The translations under genes and the position numbers were made by a program. The notes under the pieces were generated by a model. The model was given only the letters and a program-made list of their open reading frames with translations. It ran no database searches and was not told the DNA's origin. A stretch of DNA of 64,000 bases from Thalassotalea sediminis (GTDB taxonomy: Bacteria; Pseudomonadota; Gammaproteobacteria; Enterobacterales; Alteromonadaceae): the NCBI RefSeq assembly GCF_030295915.1, contig NZ_AP027361.1, positions 1,550,001-1,614,000 on the forward strand, written 5' to 3'. Below, piece after piece: positions 56,091 to 64,000 of this stretch. Every line of letters begins with the position of its first letter. Position 1 is the first letter of the stretch.

Positions 56091-57554
56091 TTATCTGATC
56101 GGGCGTGTTTTGTTTTTCCAACCTTGGTATAAACCAAATGTCTTCATTGATGCTTCTACATTTTCCGCTTCAATAAGTGCCTCAACCTGTGCCATATTAT
56201 GTTTTTGCCAAGTTATGTCGTTCAAATTTGCAATACCTAACATTAGCGCCCCCATGGTTGATGCGTTTTGTTTTAATTGCTTTGTGTCTACTTTATCGAA
56301 GGTATCTGATTCTGCATGATAGTTTGATGCATAGTTTGCATCTTCTTGGCTAGCAACGATATTGGGCACACCATTGACCATAAAGTCATAATTATCGGTG
56401 CCAACAACAGGCACATTTATCATGCTAAAAGGACCATTTTCTTGAACAGCGTTTAATGCACTTTCCAATGCGGGCACAAAATCCACTCTACCATTAGTAA
56501 AAAAACCATTGATTTTTCCTGTACCAATATCAATAGTTGCGGTCATCACATGCTTGTTAAGCGCCATTTTATGGTGTTTAGTGTATGCCCAAGAACCATA
56601 TAACCCTTGTTCCTCGCCATTATATAGTGCGAAGCGCATTGTACGCTTAGGTGTAATACCCAAGCGCTTAATTTGACGGGCAATATCGAGAACTAATGAT
56701 ACATTCGAGCCATTATCGAGAGCGCCAGTGCCGAGGTCAAATGAATCGATATGCGCACCTAAAAGTACGATTTCATCTGGCTTTTCCTTACCTTTGATTT
56801 CAGCGATTACGTTATTTACTTGATAAGGCTGTCCATCGCCCGTTTCTATTTTTGCAGCAAAATGTAAAGAATATCCTTTATTAAGTAAACGTTTCAGTTT
56901 TAGACCTTCCTCTCTTTCTGCAACGATAATGGGTAAATTATTTGCTGCACCTTTACTGGGTAGGTGTCTATAAAGTAAATTTTTATCTCGTGACGACATA
57001 TAAATAATGCCAGCAACGCTATGTTGTATTGCTCTTTGTTCAATACCGGCAAAATCAATATATTCTTTAAATAAACCGTGGATCCCTTGTTCATCGTCTA
57101 ATATGTCAGTTTCAACAAGTAACCACGTATTTTCTAGGTTTTTTACTTGATTAAAGGCTTTATCACTTCCGTTATTTATATATTTTAATTGCCCAGATAG
57201 CCCCTGTTTTATTGTGCTATTTGTAAATGGCATTGAGACAATCGGTAATTCGTAAGTTAAATCTCCTGTGACATATCCTTTTGCCTCTCGTTCTTGCCAT
57301 CCTCTTGGCATTTCAACAGCTTCAAGCTTTGTGTTAATACCCATTTCTTTAAATTTGTTCAAAGCCCAAGCTACAGCCAGATTATTGCCTTCTGTTCCTG
57401 TCATTCGCGCACCGATGGTGTCGGTTAGTTCTTGTAAATCATCAATGATAGGAGTATTGCCTTGCAGTGATTTTGCTAATGCTTTTTGATCATTTGCATT
57501 AGCAAAACAAGTAGAAAATAAAAAGAGCGATATAAAAAGATAAAGTGTTTTCAT
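56091..57554 (-). CDS. M28 family metallopeptidase (exported)
   Basis: A 487-residue exported zinc aminopeptidase. Signal peptide MKTLYLFISLFLFSTCFANA; a PA-like domain (about 130-260) precedes the M28 catalytic domain. Zinc ligands are in GAHIDSFDLGTGALDNGSN and FALYNGEEQGLYGS, with further ligands in VVGTDNYDF and NYHAESDTFD. It probably degrades peptides in the periplasm or outside the cell. It is divergent from a TonB-dependent receptor, an arrangement typical for peptide scavenging in marine Alteromonadales. ATG at 57554 is the signal peptide start; an earlier in-frame ATG extends it by 14 codons. Confidence 0.9.
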   Translation of the reverse strand: MKTLYLFISLFLFSTCFANANDQKALAKSLQGNTPIIDDLQELTDTIGARMTGTEGNNLAVAWALNKFKEMGINTKLEAVEMPRGWQEREAKGYVTGDLTYELPIVSMPFTNSTIKQGLSGQLKYINNGSDKAFNQVKNLENTWLLVETDILDDEQGIHGLFKEYIDFAGIEQRAIQHSVAGIIYMSSRDKNLLYRHLPSKGAANNLPIIVAEREEGLKLKRLLNKGYSLHFAAKIETGDGQPYQVNNVIAEIKGKEKPDEIVLLGAHIDSFDLGTGALDNGSNVSLVLDIARQIKRLGITPKRTMRFALYNGEEQGLYGSWAYTKHHKMALNKHVMTATIDIGTGKINGFFTNGRVDFVPALESALNAVQENGPFSMINVPVVGTDNYDFMVNGVPNIVASQEDANYASNYHAESDTFDKVDTKQLKQNASTMGALMLGIANLNDITWQKHNMAQVEALIEAENVEASMKTFGLYQGWKNKTRPIR

Positions 57555-57980
57555 AACATCAGCCTGTAGATTTTTTAACCATACTTCATGCTTCACAACG
57601 TTAAGTCAATACACTAACTACCGAAACAGGCGACTTTTTCGTTAGCCAACGTATTCAATATTAAAGTTTGTTTCTACAATTAGGTAATCGGCTTAGATTG
57701 CTTATTTAATCGCATTTAGAGGTTTAAGTTGATGATATTTATTTCATTTTTTAATTTGTGGTTGTTAAGGGTGTGTTAACCTGGGTGTGAATAACTATTT
57801 ACGAAATGTGTATTTTTAAAAGTCTTGTTGCATAGTTTTTTTCTCGATTTCCAAAAAAATTCAATAGCCTAACTATACTCCTTTATGTTTGAGGGTTGTT
57901 TTTATGGATCTAAAAAGTTGTCAACTTCAAATAACGCTATAGGAACAATAGATAATTATAAAAAACATGAGGAAAACAAA
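57555..57980. other. M28 peptidase / TonB receptor divergent intergenic region
   Basis: A 426-bp AT-rich region holding both promoters. TATACT at 57874-57879 is a possible -10 element for the receptor but without a clear -35. A GAGGAAAACAAA ribosome binding site decides the receptor start. No RNA or gene is supported. Confidence 0.5.
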
Positions 57981-60900
57981 ATGAATAAACCTTCACGTAT
58001 CGCTAAAGCGATTAATATTGCTTTAGTTGCAAGTTTGTCTACATCAATGTTGTCTACTTCGGTTATAGCTCAGGAAGCAGGAGCAGAAGAGGAAGTAGAG
58101 CGTATTGCAGTAACAGGGTCACGGATAAAGAAAGCTGAATTTTCCAATGCTGCCCCTATTCATGTCATCAGTGGTGATGATGCTGCAAAAGCGGGATTTC
58201 GCACAGTGAGTGAGTTGTTAGCGAATACGTCTATGGCCAATGGCCAGCAGTTTGACGCTTCTTTTAACTCAAATGCTGGTAATTCAAACGCTTCAGAGCC
58301 GCCTCCAAGTGGTGGTGTCGGGTCTTCAAATATAGGTTTAAGGGGCTTAGGTGCTGAACGAACATTAATACTCATAAATAGCAGACGCTTAGGCGCTTCT
58401 GGTGTGAGAGGGGCTCCATCTCAACCAGACTTGAGTTTACTACCCATCAATATGGTTGAACGCATTGAAGTGATTACCGAAGGTGCTTCTTCAATTTATG
58501 GTGCCGATGCCGTGGCGGGTGTTATTAATGTTATTTTAAAAGATAGTTTTGATGGCTTTGAAGTTTCGGGTGGAGTTTCGAATACTGCTGATGGTGGGGG
58601 TGATGAAACAGAGTTCTCCTTTATGACCGGCTTTGAAGGGGATAAAGCTAAGTTTGCAGTTTCAGGTTCCTATTACAACCGAAAGAAAGTACAAGTTAAA
58701 GATCGTACAGATTGTATTCGTAAAATATGGAAAACGGAAGATGGCGAACGTATTTCTGTGTGCTCTAGCCGGTTCTGGGATAATTCAATTTTAGAACTGT
58801 CAGGGTACTATAATAATCCAAACGGCTTTGCTATGTTTTATAATCCAGGAAAGATTGATAGCTTAGGCGTAATGGATTATACATCTTCACCTAGTTTACC
58901 TGTACCAACGGATCCCAATATAGCCATAACGGGTGACGGTCAAATAAACAGGCGTGTTTATAGTGACTTACATCATGATGGCAAAGATAGAATGGAAGCC
59001 GATTTAATTCAACCTGTTACACGTTTTACATTAGCGGCTAATGGTTCCTATATGCCAGATTGGTGGGGCGGTGATGAAGAGCTGTTTTATGAGGCTTATT
59101 ATTTTCATCGTCATTTAGAGTCTCGCGCAACTACCGAGCAAATATTCCCTACTATTCCAGGCATGATCCCCCATGAAGATGCAAATGGTAACCTTGTGGT
59201 AAATGATGATGGTAGTCCGCACTTAGTTGATAACCCTCTCAACCCTTTCGCGGTAGACGTGTCAAATATTATAACCTTAGAAGACTTGCCGCAATTACGT
59301 GACGTAGAGTTAAATCACTTTAGATTTGTTACTGGTCTTCGCGGAGAATTTACAAGTGACTGGTTATCAGATAAAGGATGGACTTATGAATTTTTTGCTT
59401 CATATGACCGCGGTGTTGGTAAGCAACATCAACCGATTATGAATGAAAGTAATCTTGCATTAACGCTAGGTACTTTGCGTTTAGACAATGAAGGCAATCC
59501 AATATGTGGTGTAAATACGCCCAGTGGTATTGGTTTTATAACACCGAACGAATGTGTACCCGTTAACTTTTTCGCGCCATCAATTTTTACCGGCGGCAGT
59601 TATGGTGGTGGTACTTTTGCTACTCAAGCAGAAAAAGACTTTTTAATCGGTACACGTATGAATAGTACGACTGTAGAGCAAATAATGGCATCCGCATTTA
59701 TGACGGGGGATTTATTTGATTTTGATAATGGCGGTATTGCCGTAGCAGCATTTGGTTTTGAATATCGTAAAGATCGTATTCAATCTGAAGCTGATATGTT
59801 AGGTGCTACGGGGCTTGTTGCTGCGGAAAACCCGTTAAGTGAAGGCGCTACTAGAGGTAGTCGTGATGTAACGGATGTGTTTGCTGAAATTTCATTACCT
59901 ATTTCTATTGATAGCAGTTGGGCAAATTTATTTGAGGTTGAAGCAGCGTTGCGCTATACCGATGAATCTAATTTTGGCAGTGAATTGACAAATCGTGCAC
60001 GTATCACATACAAACCAACAGAGTCGTTACTATTTAGTACGTCATACGGTACTTCATTCCGCGCACCTAACTTGAGAGAGCAATTTTTAGCGAGCCAATT
60101 TGGTGGTGAGAGTGGTAGTTCTGATCCTTGTTCGGTACCTGGCTCTTTAACAACAGATGGTCAATACGACCCATCTAAAGAGAACCGTCCACAGCAAGTT
60201 CTTGATAATTGTAATGCGACAGGTGCAGATTATACCGCGATAGGGTTAAGTGGTGTACCTACAATTCCAACTGTCTCTCAAGGTAATGCATTAGACCTTA
60301 AACCTGAAACATCCGAAAACGTTACTGCATCATTTAAATGGACGCCGGAAATAGACGGTGATTATGAATTTGATTTAGGTGTTACCTATTGGAGTTTAGA
60401 GGTAGAGGATACTATTCGTACCATCAGTGCTGCAACAATGCTTAAGCGTTGTTATGATTCGCCAAATTTATCTAGTCCATTTTGTGAGCGTATAGAGCGT
60501 AACAGAAACTCTGGTGATCCACGATTAAACTTTCCAAGTCTTGTAGATATTTCCTTTATCAACATTGGTGAAGAAACATCTAAGGGTGTTGACGTAAATA
60601 CGCATTTTTCAACCGATCTTGGTGAAATAATGGAGATGCCAGTGCAAATGGTTTGGGTCAATCAATACACGTTGCAAACTGAACGTGAATTAACCATTTT
60701 CGCAGGTGAGCAAGCAGAAGATCTATTAGAAGATTTCGGTACGCCAGAACATCGTTTAGTATCAACGTTTAATTTCATATCCGGCGATTGGAATTTAATG
60801 CTGAAAGCTAATTACTTTTCAGAAACACATGCATCTGATGACGTAACTGATACTGCGCGTTGTGATACCTACCAAGTTAATGAAGATCTTGTTGGCAAAC

Positions 60901-61127
60901 CAATGACAGTACCTGTGTGTGAAGCGGATGCAGCAGTGTATGTTGATACGTCACTTTCTTATGCAGGTGAGAATTATTCACTGACATTTGGTATTAACAA
61001 CTTGTTTGATAAAGCCCCTGAGATGGTCGATATATCTGCTGGCTCTAACCGCGGTAATATGGTGACTTCTTCGGGCTACGACTTGTTAGGTCGCAGCTAC
61101 TTCTTAAATGCTACTTACCACTTTTAG
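57981..61127 (+). CDS. TonB-dependent outer-membrane receptor
   Basis: A 1048-residue TonB-dependent receptor. Signal peptide (about 1-35, ending VIAQEA), TonB-box-like ERIAVTGSRIKK, a plug domain (about 55-180) with NIGLRGLGAERTLILINSRRL and EGASSIYGADAVAGVINVIL, then a 22-strand barrel ending in a C-terminal Phe (NATYHF), the standard BamA recognition signal. It probably imports peptides or another large substrate; cysteine-containing extracellular loops are visible. The open frame extends 32 codons upstream, but ATG at 57981 has GAGGAAAACAAA before it. Divergent from an M28 peptidase. Confidence 0.94.
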   Translation: MNKPSRIAKAINIALVASLSTSMLSTSVIAQEAGAEEEVERIAVTGSRIKKAEFSNAAPIHVISGDDAAKAGFRTVSELLANTSMANGQQFDASFNSNAGNSNASEPPPSGGVGSSNIGLRGLGAERTLILINSRRLGASGVRGAPSQPDLSLLPINMVERIEVITEGASSIYGADAVAGVINVILKDSFDGFEVSGGVSNTADGGGDETEFSFMTGFEGDKAKFAVSGSYYNRKKVQVKDRTDCIRKIWKTEDGERISVCSSRFWDNSILELSGYYNNPNGFAMFYNPGKIDSLGVMDYTSSPSLPVPTDPNIAITGDGQINRRVYSDLHHDGKDRMEADLIQPVTRFTLAANGSYMPDWWGGDEELFYEAYYFHRHLESRATTEQIFPTIPGMIPHEDANGNLVVNDDGSPHLVDNPLNPFAVDVSNIITLEDLPQLRDVELNHFRFVTGLRGEFTSDWLSDKGWTYEFFASYDRGVGKQHQPIMNESNLALTLGTLRLDNEGNPICGVNTPSGIGFITPNECVPVNFFAPSIFTGGSYGGGTFATQAEKDFLIGTRMNSTTVEQIMASAFMTGDLFDFDNGGIAVAAFGFEYRKDRIQSEADMLGATGLVAAENPLSEGATRGSRDVTDVFAEISLPISIDSSWANLFEVEAALRYTDESNFGSELTNRARITYKPTESLLFSTSYGTSFRAPNLREQFLASQFGGESGSSDPCSVPGSLTTDGQYDPSKENRPQQVLDNCNATGADYTAIGLSGVPTIPTVSQGNALDLKPETSENVTASFKWTPEIDGDYEFDLGVTYWSLEVEDTIRTISAATMLKRCYDSPNLSSPFCERIERNRNSGDPRLNFPSLVDISFINIGEETSKGVDVNTHFSTDLGEIMEMPVQMVWVNQYTLQTERELTIFAGEQAEDLLEDFGTPEHRLVSTFNFISGDWNLMLKANYFSETHASDDVTDTARCDTYQVNEDLVGKPMTVPVCEADAAVYVDTSLSYAGENYSLTFGINNLFDKAPEMVDISAGSNRGNMVTSSGYDLLGRSYFLNATYHF

Positions 61128-61138
61128 AAGGTATGGTA

Positions 61139-61170
61139 ATAAAAACCAGCCTTAATGGCTGGTTTTTTAT
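61139..61170. terminator. Bidirectional terminator after the TonB receptor gene
   Basis: AAAAACCAGCC-TTAA-TGGCTGGTTTTTT, between the receptor gene and the convergent AraC gene; the last bases overlap the AraC stop. Confidence 0.88.
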
Positions 61171-62024
61171 TTTAAAGGCAGATAAATATACATGGTAGCT
61201 TGATGTTTAGGCACATCTGGGTACATAGTAACGCGTTCAATAATACACGGAAAATCAGCTACTTCTTCACTACTGTTTGCTAACCAATGTCCGTAAAGGT
61301 AGTTTAATGCTTCACTCATTCCTTGATCTGCACCTTGATATGTTAGTTTTGCACAACGCATCTGAGGAATTACTTGGGTAAATATTTTATATTCTGCATC
61401 TGATATTTTACTTTTTGTTTCTGCACCAATATCAAAAATAAATTCTGCTGGTTCAGTCTCATTTGGATCACTAAACAAGAGATTAAACGTTTTAGATTTG
61501 CTTGGAGGCGTGTGGTGCGCTCTACGCCACTGGATAAAATGTTGGACACTAGCCATCAAATTCTCAGGATTGCCTTGATGGCGATACGTAGCAATGAGTG
61601 TTTGTTTGAAGTTAGTAATAGTTACATCAAAGTTCTGATTATATATCATCTGTTCTACCTTTTGATCTCGTTCTTTTTTATTAAGCCAAGGCTTTAATAT
61701 TGGCTGCTTTCTGTAGTCACGAGGCGATTGCGTGAAAATTTGTTTAAACGCTCTACTAAAGGCTTCTAGTGATTGATAACCGGCATTAAATGCGATATCA
61801 GTAATATCATACTCACGAAAATATATTTGATAGGCAGCTCTCTCAAGTCGTTTGTGTTGAATGTACTGACGTAAGGGCTGATTGACATATGTACTGAATA
61901 GGCGGTGTAAATGAAACTGAGATATCCCCACGTGTTTGCTTAATTGCACAAGTGAAAGCGGTTCTGACAAGTTTTCGTTAATATAGTTTACAAGTAACTG
62001 TAACTTTTGGATGAATTTATTCAC
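61167..62024 (-). CDS. AraC family regulator with GyrI-like domain
   Basis: A 285-residue regulator. Two AraC helix-turn-helix motifs occupy the first 110 residues (LSLVQLSKHVGISQFHLHRLF and YDITDIAFNAGYQSLEAFSRAFKQIFTQSPRDYRK), and the C-terminal 150 residues match the GyrI-like/effector-binding fold seen in Rob- and SoxS-like proteins (ending YPDVPKHQATMYIYLPL). It probably responds to a small hydrophobic effector. It follows the receptor terminator and precedes alkaline phosphatase on the same strand, without evident coupling. Confidence 0.9.
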   Translation of the reverse strand: MNKFIQKLQLLVNYINENLSEPLSLVQLSKHVGISQFHLHRLFSTYVNQPLRQYIQHKRLERAAYQIYFREYDITDIAFNAGYQSLEAFSRAFKQIFTQSPRDYRKQPILKPWLNKKERDQKVEQMIYNQNFDVTITNFKQTLIATYRHQGNPENLMASVQHFIQWRRAHHTPPSKSKTFNLLFSDPNETEPAEFIFDIGAETKSKISDAEYKIFTQVIPQMRCAKLTYQGADQGMSEALNYLYGHWLANSSEEVADFPCIIERVTMYPDVPKHQATMYIYLPLK

Positions 62025-62094
62025 TAAATTACCTTAGGTGACCTTTTCTGTTACTTTACAAGGATAGTGTTAGGAGTACTTGATAAAACTTGCG

Positions 62095-62121
62095 AAAAAA
62101 AGCCAGCGTTAATTTGCTGGC
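62095..62121 (-). terminator. Intrinsic terminator of alkaline phosphatase
   Basis: On the minus strand GCCAGC-N8-GCTGGC followed by TTTTTTT, between the phosphatase stop and the AraC gene start. Confidence 0.88.
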
Positions 62122-62145
62122 GTTTTAATCGTTAAGAACCGTAAT

Positions 62146-63525
62146 TTATTTTTCTACGAGAGAGAAAACGGTGTTTGCAATATCGGTATTATCTTGTAAA
62201 CCTCTTAGCAAATCACTTTGATTACCAATAGCGAAAACAGGGACGTCGATAGCAGTATGTCCTGACGTTGTCCAACCGGTATTGGTTTTGTTGTCGATTA
62301 TTTTATTTAACGCTTTATAAAGTGCAAAATGAACATTAGGTTTACGTTGTTCTTTTTGTTGCTCGGTTGATAATGCTTCGTATGTTTTTAATTTACGTTC
62401 AGCATTTTGCTTTGCCTTGGCAAGCGCAGCAACATCATCTTTTGAAATTTCTGTATTAGCTAATAGTTCTGCAATGTTAGCTTGATTAACCTCCATTGTA
62501 AGTAACTTCTCAGCTGCCGCATAAGTCGAAGACTTCATTTTTCTTAATAATTCTGGTGACCAACGATATTCACCTTTTGCTGCTAATGTTAATCCACCAG
62601 TACTATGATCAGCCGTTAGTACCACTTGCGTGTCTGGATGTTTAGCAACGTATTGCTCTAAGAAGGTGAGGGTTTTTGCTAAATCATGCATTTCAGCCAT
62701 AGCACTGTTTATGTCATTACTATGTGCTGCCCAATCCACTTGGCTAGCTTCAATTAACATAAAAAAGCCTTGTGGGTTTTCTAAATGTTTAAGTGCCGTT
62801 TTGGTCATATCCAATAATTTTCCACCACTATTATCAATAGCAGGTGGAAGACCAACGTCAGCAAATAAGCCGAGCAGTTTATTATCAGTATTTGTCTGTG
62901 TTAACTGTTGAAAACTATCGATATATTCGAAACCAGCATTTTTAAACTCAGTCACTAAGTTGCGATCTTCTCGAATGAAATATTGCCAACCACCACCGAG
63001 TAATACGTCAAATTGAATATCATTATCAATATAACTGTCGGCAATTTCGTTGTAGTTTCGACGACTTTCATTGTGTGTAATATAGGCCGCAGGTGTCGCA
63101 TGGTTAACTTGTGATGTCACTACAACACCAGTTTTTTTACCGTGTTTTTTTGCGCGTTGTAAAACCGTTTCAATATGCTTCTTTTCACCATCGACACTAA
63201 TAGCGCCGTTATAGGTTTTTTCGCCCGTAGCCAAGGCTGTCGCACCTGCTGCGGAATCTGTAACTCGACCTGATACGTGATCAGGGTAGGTACTACTCAT
63301 ACCAACAAGGTGTCGATCGAATACAGTTTGTTCAACGTTAATCGTGATCGGGTCATCCGCATAATATCGGTAGGCTGATGTAAATGCTGGCCCCATTCCA
63401 TCAGCAACGATCATAATAACATTATTTACTTTTGTTGATGTTTTAGGTGCTTGGGAAGGTTCTTGAGTAGCCGCACAACCTAATGTTAGTGAGGCTATTG
63501 CAAGAGCAGGAATAAATTTTTTCAT
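62146..63525 (-). CDS. phoA: Alkaline phosphatase
   Basis: A 459-residue exported alkaline phosphatase of the PhoA superfamily. The signal sequence MKKFIPALAIASLTLGCAA may be a lipoprotein signal (Cys17), with an imperfect lipobox. Zinc and catalytic residues: Asp42 in ADGMG, Ser91 in VTDSAAGATALATG, and the zinc histidines in TADHSTGG and GHTAIDVP. It releases phosphate from phosphomonoesters outside the cytoplasm. The ATG has GGAAATTATA upstream. It is 15 bp downstream of an endonuclease/exonuclease/phosphatase-family gene on the same strand, which suggests an operon for phosphate or nucleotide scavenging. Confidence 0.93.
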   Translation of the reverse strand: MKKFIPALAIASLTLGCAATQEPSQAPKTSTKVNNVIMIVADGMGPAFTSAYRYYADDPITINVEQTVFDRHLVGMSSTYPDHVSGRVTDSAAGATALATGEKTYNGAISVDGEKKHIETVLQRAKKHGKKTGVVVTSQVNHATPAAYITHNESRRNYNEIADSYIDNDIQFDVLLGGGWQYFIREDRNLVTEFKNAGFEYIDSFQQLTQTNTDNKLLGLFADVGLPPAIDNSGGKLLDMTKTALKHLENPQGFFMLIEASQVDWAAHSNDINSAMAEMHDLAKTLTFLEQYVAKHPDTQVVLTADHSTGGLTLAAKGEYRWSPELLRKMKSSTYAAAEKLLTMEVNQANIAELLANTEISKDDVAALAKAKQNAERKLKTYEALSTEQQKEQRKPNVHFALYKALNKIIDNKTNTGWTTSGHTAIDVPVFAIGNQSDLLRGLQDNTDIANTVFSLVEK

Positions 63526-63540
63526 TATAATTTCCATAAA

Positions 63541-64000
63541 CTAGTGATCTGTAAGCAAGATATCTACCCAAACCAAACGATGGTCTGAAGATGCTTTACG
63601 TGAATCAATTAATCGATATTTTTCATCATCTTTGGTTGGCCAAAAGACCCCTGAATCAACAACGGTAAAGCCATGTTTTGATGGTAACACATAATCGGCA
63701 CGCATCCGCCAATAGGCAGTATGATTTGCTGAAAATTGATTATCAGGCGTATGTAGTTTTGCGGCCTTACTTTGTGGCTTAGGGTCTTGTACTGACGGGT
63801 GATTTAATAATGCTTGTATACCACTATTAATAGCGTCACCTTCTACAGAAGATGCATTTAAGTCACCGGCAATAACAAATAAGTCCTGCTTTTTTAATCC
63901 GCCATAGTGATTATTATCATCATAAATATAATCGCTCTTGCCTGGCGTAATATAGTCTCGCCAAAAACGTATTTCATCATGGTTTCGCTTGCCATTTCTA
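63541..64000 (-). CDS. Endonuclease/exonuclease/phosphatase family protein, C-terminal part (cut by window edge)
   Basis: The last 152 codons of a gene whose start lies beyond the right edge. GDLNASS, and the C-terminal SSDHRLVWVDI with the catalytic Asp and His, are signatures of the endonuclease/exonuclease/phosphatase fold (DNase I or sphingomyelinase relatives). It is followed after two bases by a 15-bp gap and then phoA, on the same strand. Substrate cannot be told from this part; an extracellular nuclease or phosphodiesterase is a reasonable guess. The C-terminus carries no GlyGly-CTERM tail. Confidence 0.85.
   Translation of the reverse strand, partial: RNGKRNHDEIRFWRDYITPGKSDYIYDDNNHYGGLKKQDLFVIAGDLNASSVEGDAINSGIQALLNHPSVQDPKPQSKAAKLHTPDNQFSANHTAYWRMRADYVLPSKHGFTVVDSGVFWPTKDDEKYRLIDSRKASSDHRLVWVDILLTDH

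Overview
The window looks like core chromosome of a marine gammaproteobacterium of the Alteromonadales, most likely Colwelliaceae (Colwellia/Thalassotalea type). This is inferred from AT-rich DNA, MotY of a sodium-driven flagellar motor, a rhombosortase, a large TonB-dependent receptor, DUF5916 outer-membrane proteins, a peptidase-rich gene set, and gene orders shared with other gammaproteobacteria (bepA-yfgD-perM, carAB-greA, purMN-hda, bcp-gcvR-bamC). No species call is possible from sequence alone. I see no phage, transposon, CRISPR array or classical defence island.

Layout. 1-3.6 kb: prkA-yeaH-spoVR stress operon (spoVR cut by the left edge). 3.9-8.8 kb: sodB and grxD, divergent around an IscR-like palindrome; a peroxiredoxin; a small duplicated membrane protein; RNase T; motY behind a near-perfect flagellar sigma-28 promoter; rhombosortase. 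8.9-14.1 kb: DTW-domain tRNA modification enzyme with gamma-glutamyltransferase, a small lipoprotein, cysK, an RDD protein and a decayed ORF. 14.2-19.1 kb: two tandem DUF5916 outer-membrane paralogues. 19.3-23.1 kb: DUF599, DUF2919, dnaQ and a TIGR03503 protein, then four identical tRNA-Asp genes behind one strong promoter. 23.4-31.2 kb: a lipid/fatty-acid region with two acyl-CoA dehydrogenases (one is FadE), both with FadR-like operators, plus an aldehyde dehydrogenase, a TetR regulator and an acyltransferase. 31.4-36.7 kb: YafJ-type amidotransferase, DUF3108 protein, purN-purM, DUF2066 protein and hda. 36.7-45.5 kb: a large lipoprotein with an HELAH motif, the bepA envelope protease operon, a TusA-like protein and PerM, bcp, gcvR and bamC. 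45.6-54.4 kb: NhaC antiporter, FklB, NTF2-like protein, dapB, carAB with an ARG-box-like site, greA. 54.4-64 kb: fdhD with small unknown genes, an M28 peptidase divergent from a TonB-dependent receptor, an AraC/GyrI-like regulator, and a nuclease/phosphatase-family gene (cut by the right edge) followed by alkaline phosphatase.

How the parts work together. Most of the window is housekeeping: envelope assembly and quality control (bamC, bepA), pyrimidine/arginine precursor supply (carAB), purine synthesis (purMN), lysine synthesis (dapB), DNA replication control (hda, dnaQ), oxidative defence (sodB, peroxiredoxin, bcp, grxD). The least explained parts are regulatory architecture (paired FadR-like sites, IscR-like site, sigma-28 promoter), the loss of dapA from its usual place next to bamC, the paired DUF5916 proteins, the HELAH lipoprotein and several small unknown proteins. 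I did not find a convincing new multi-gene system; the findings below are ranked accordingly.
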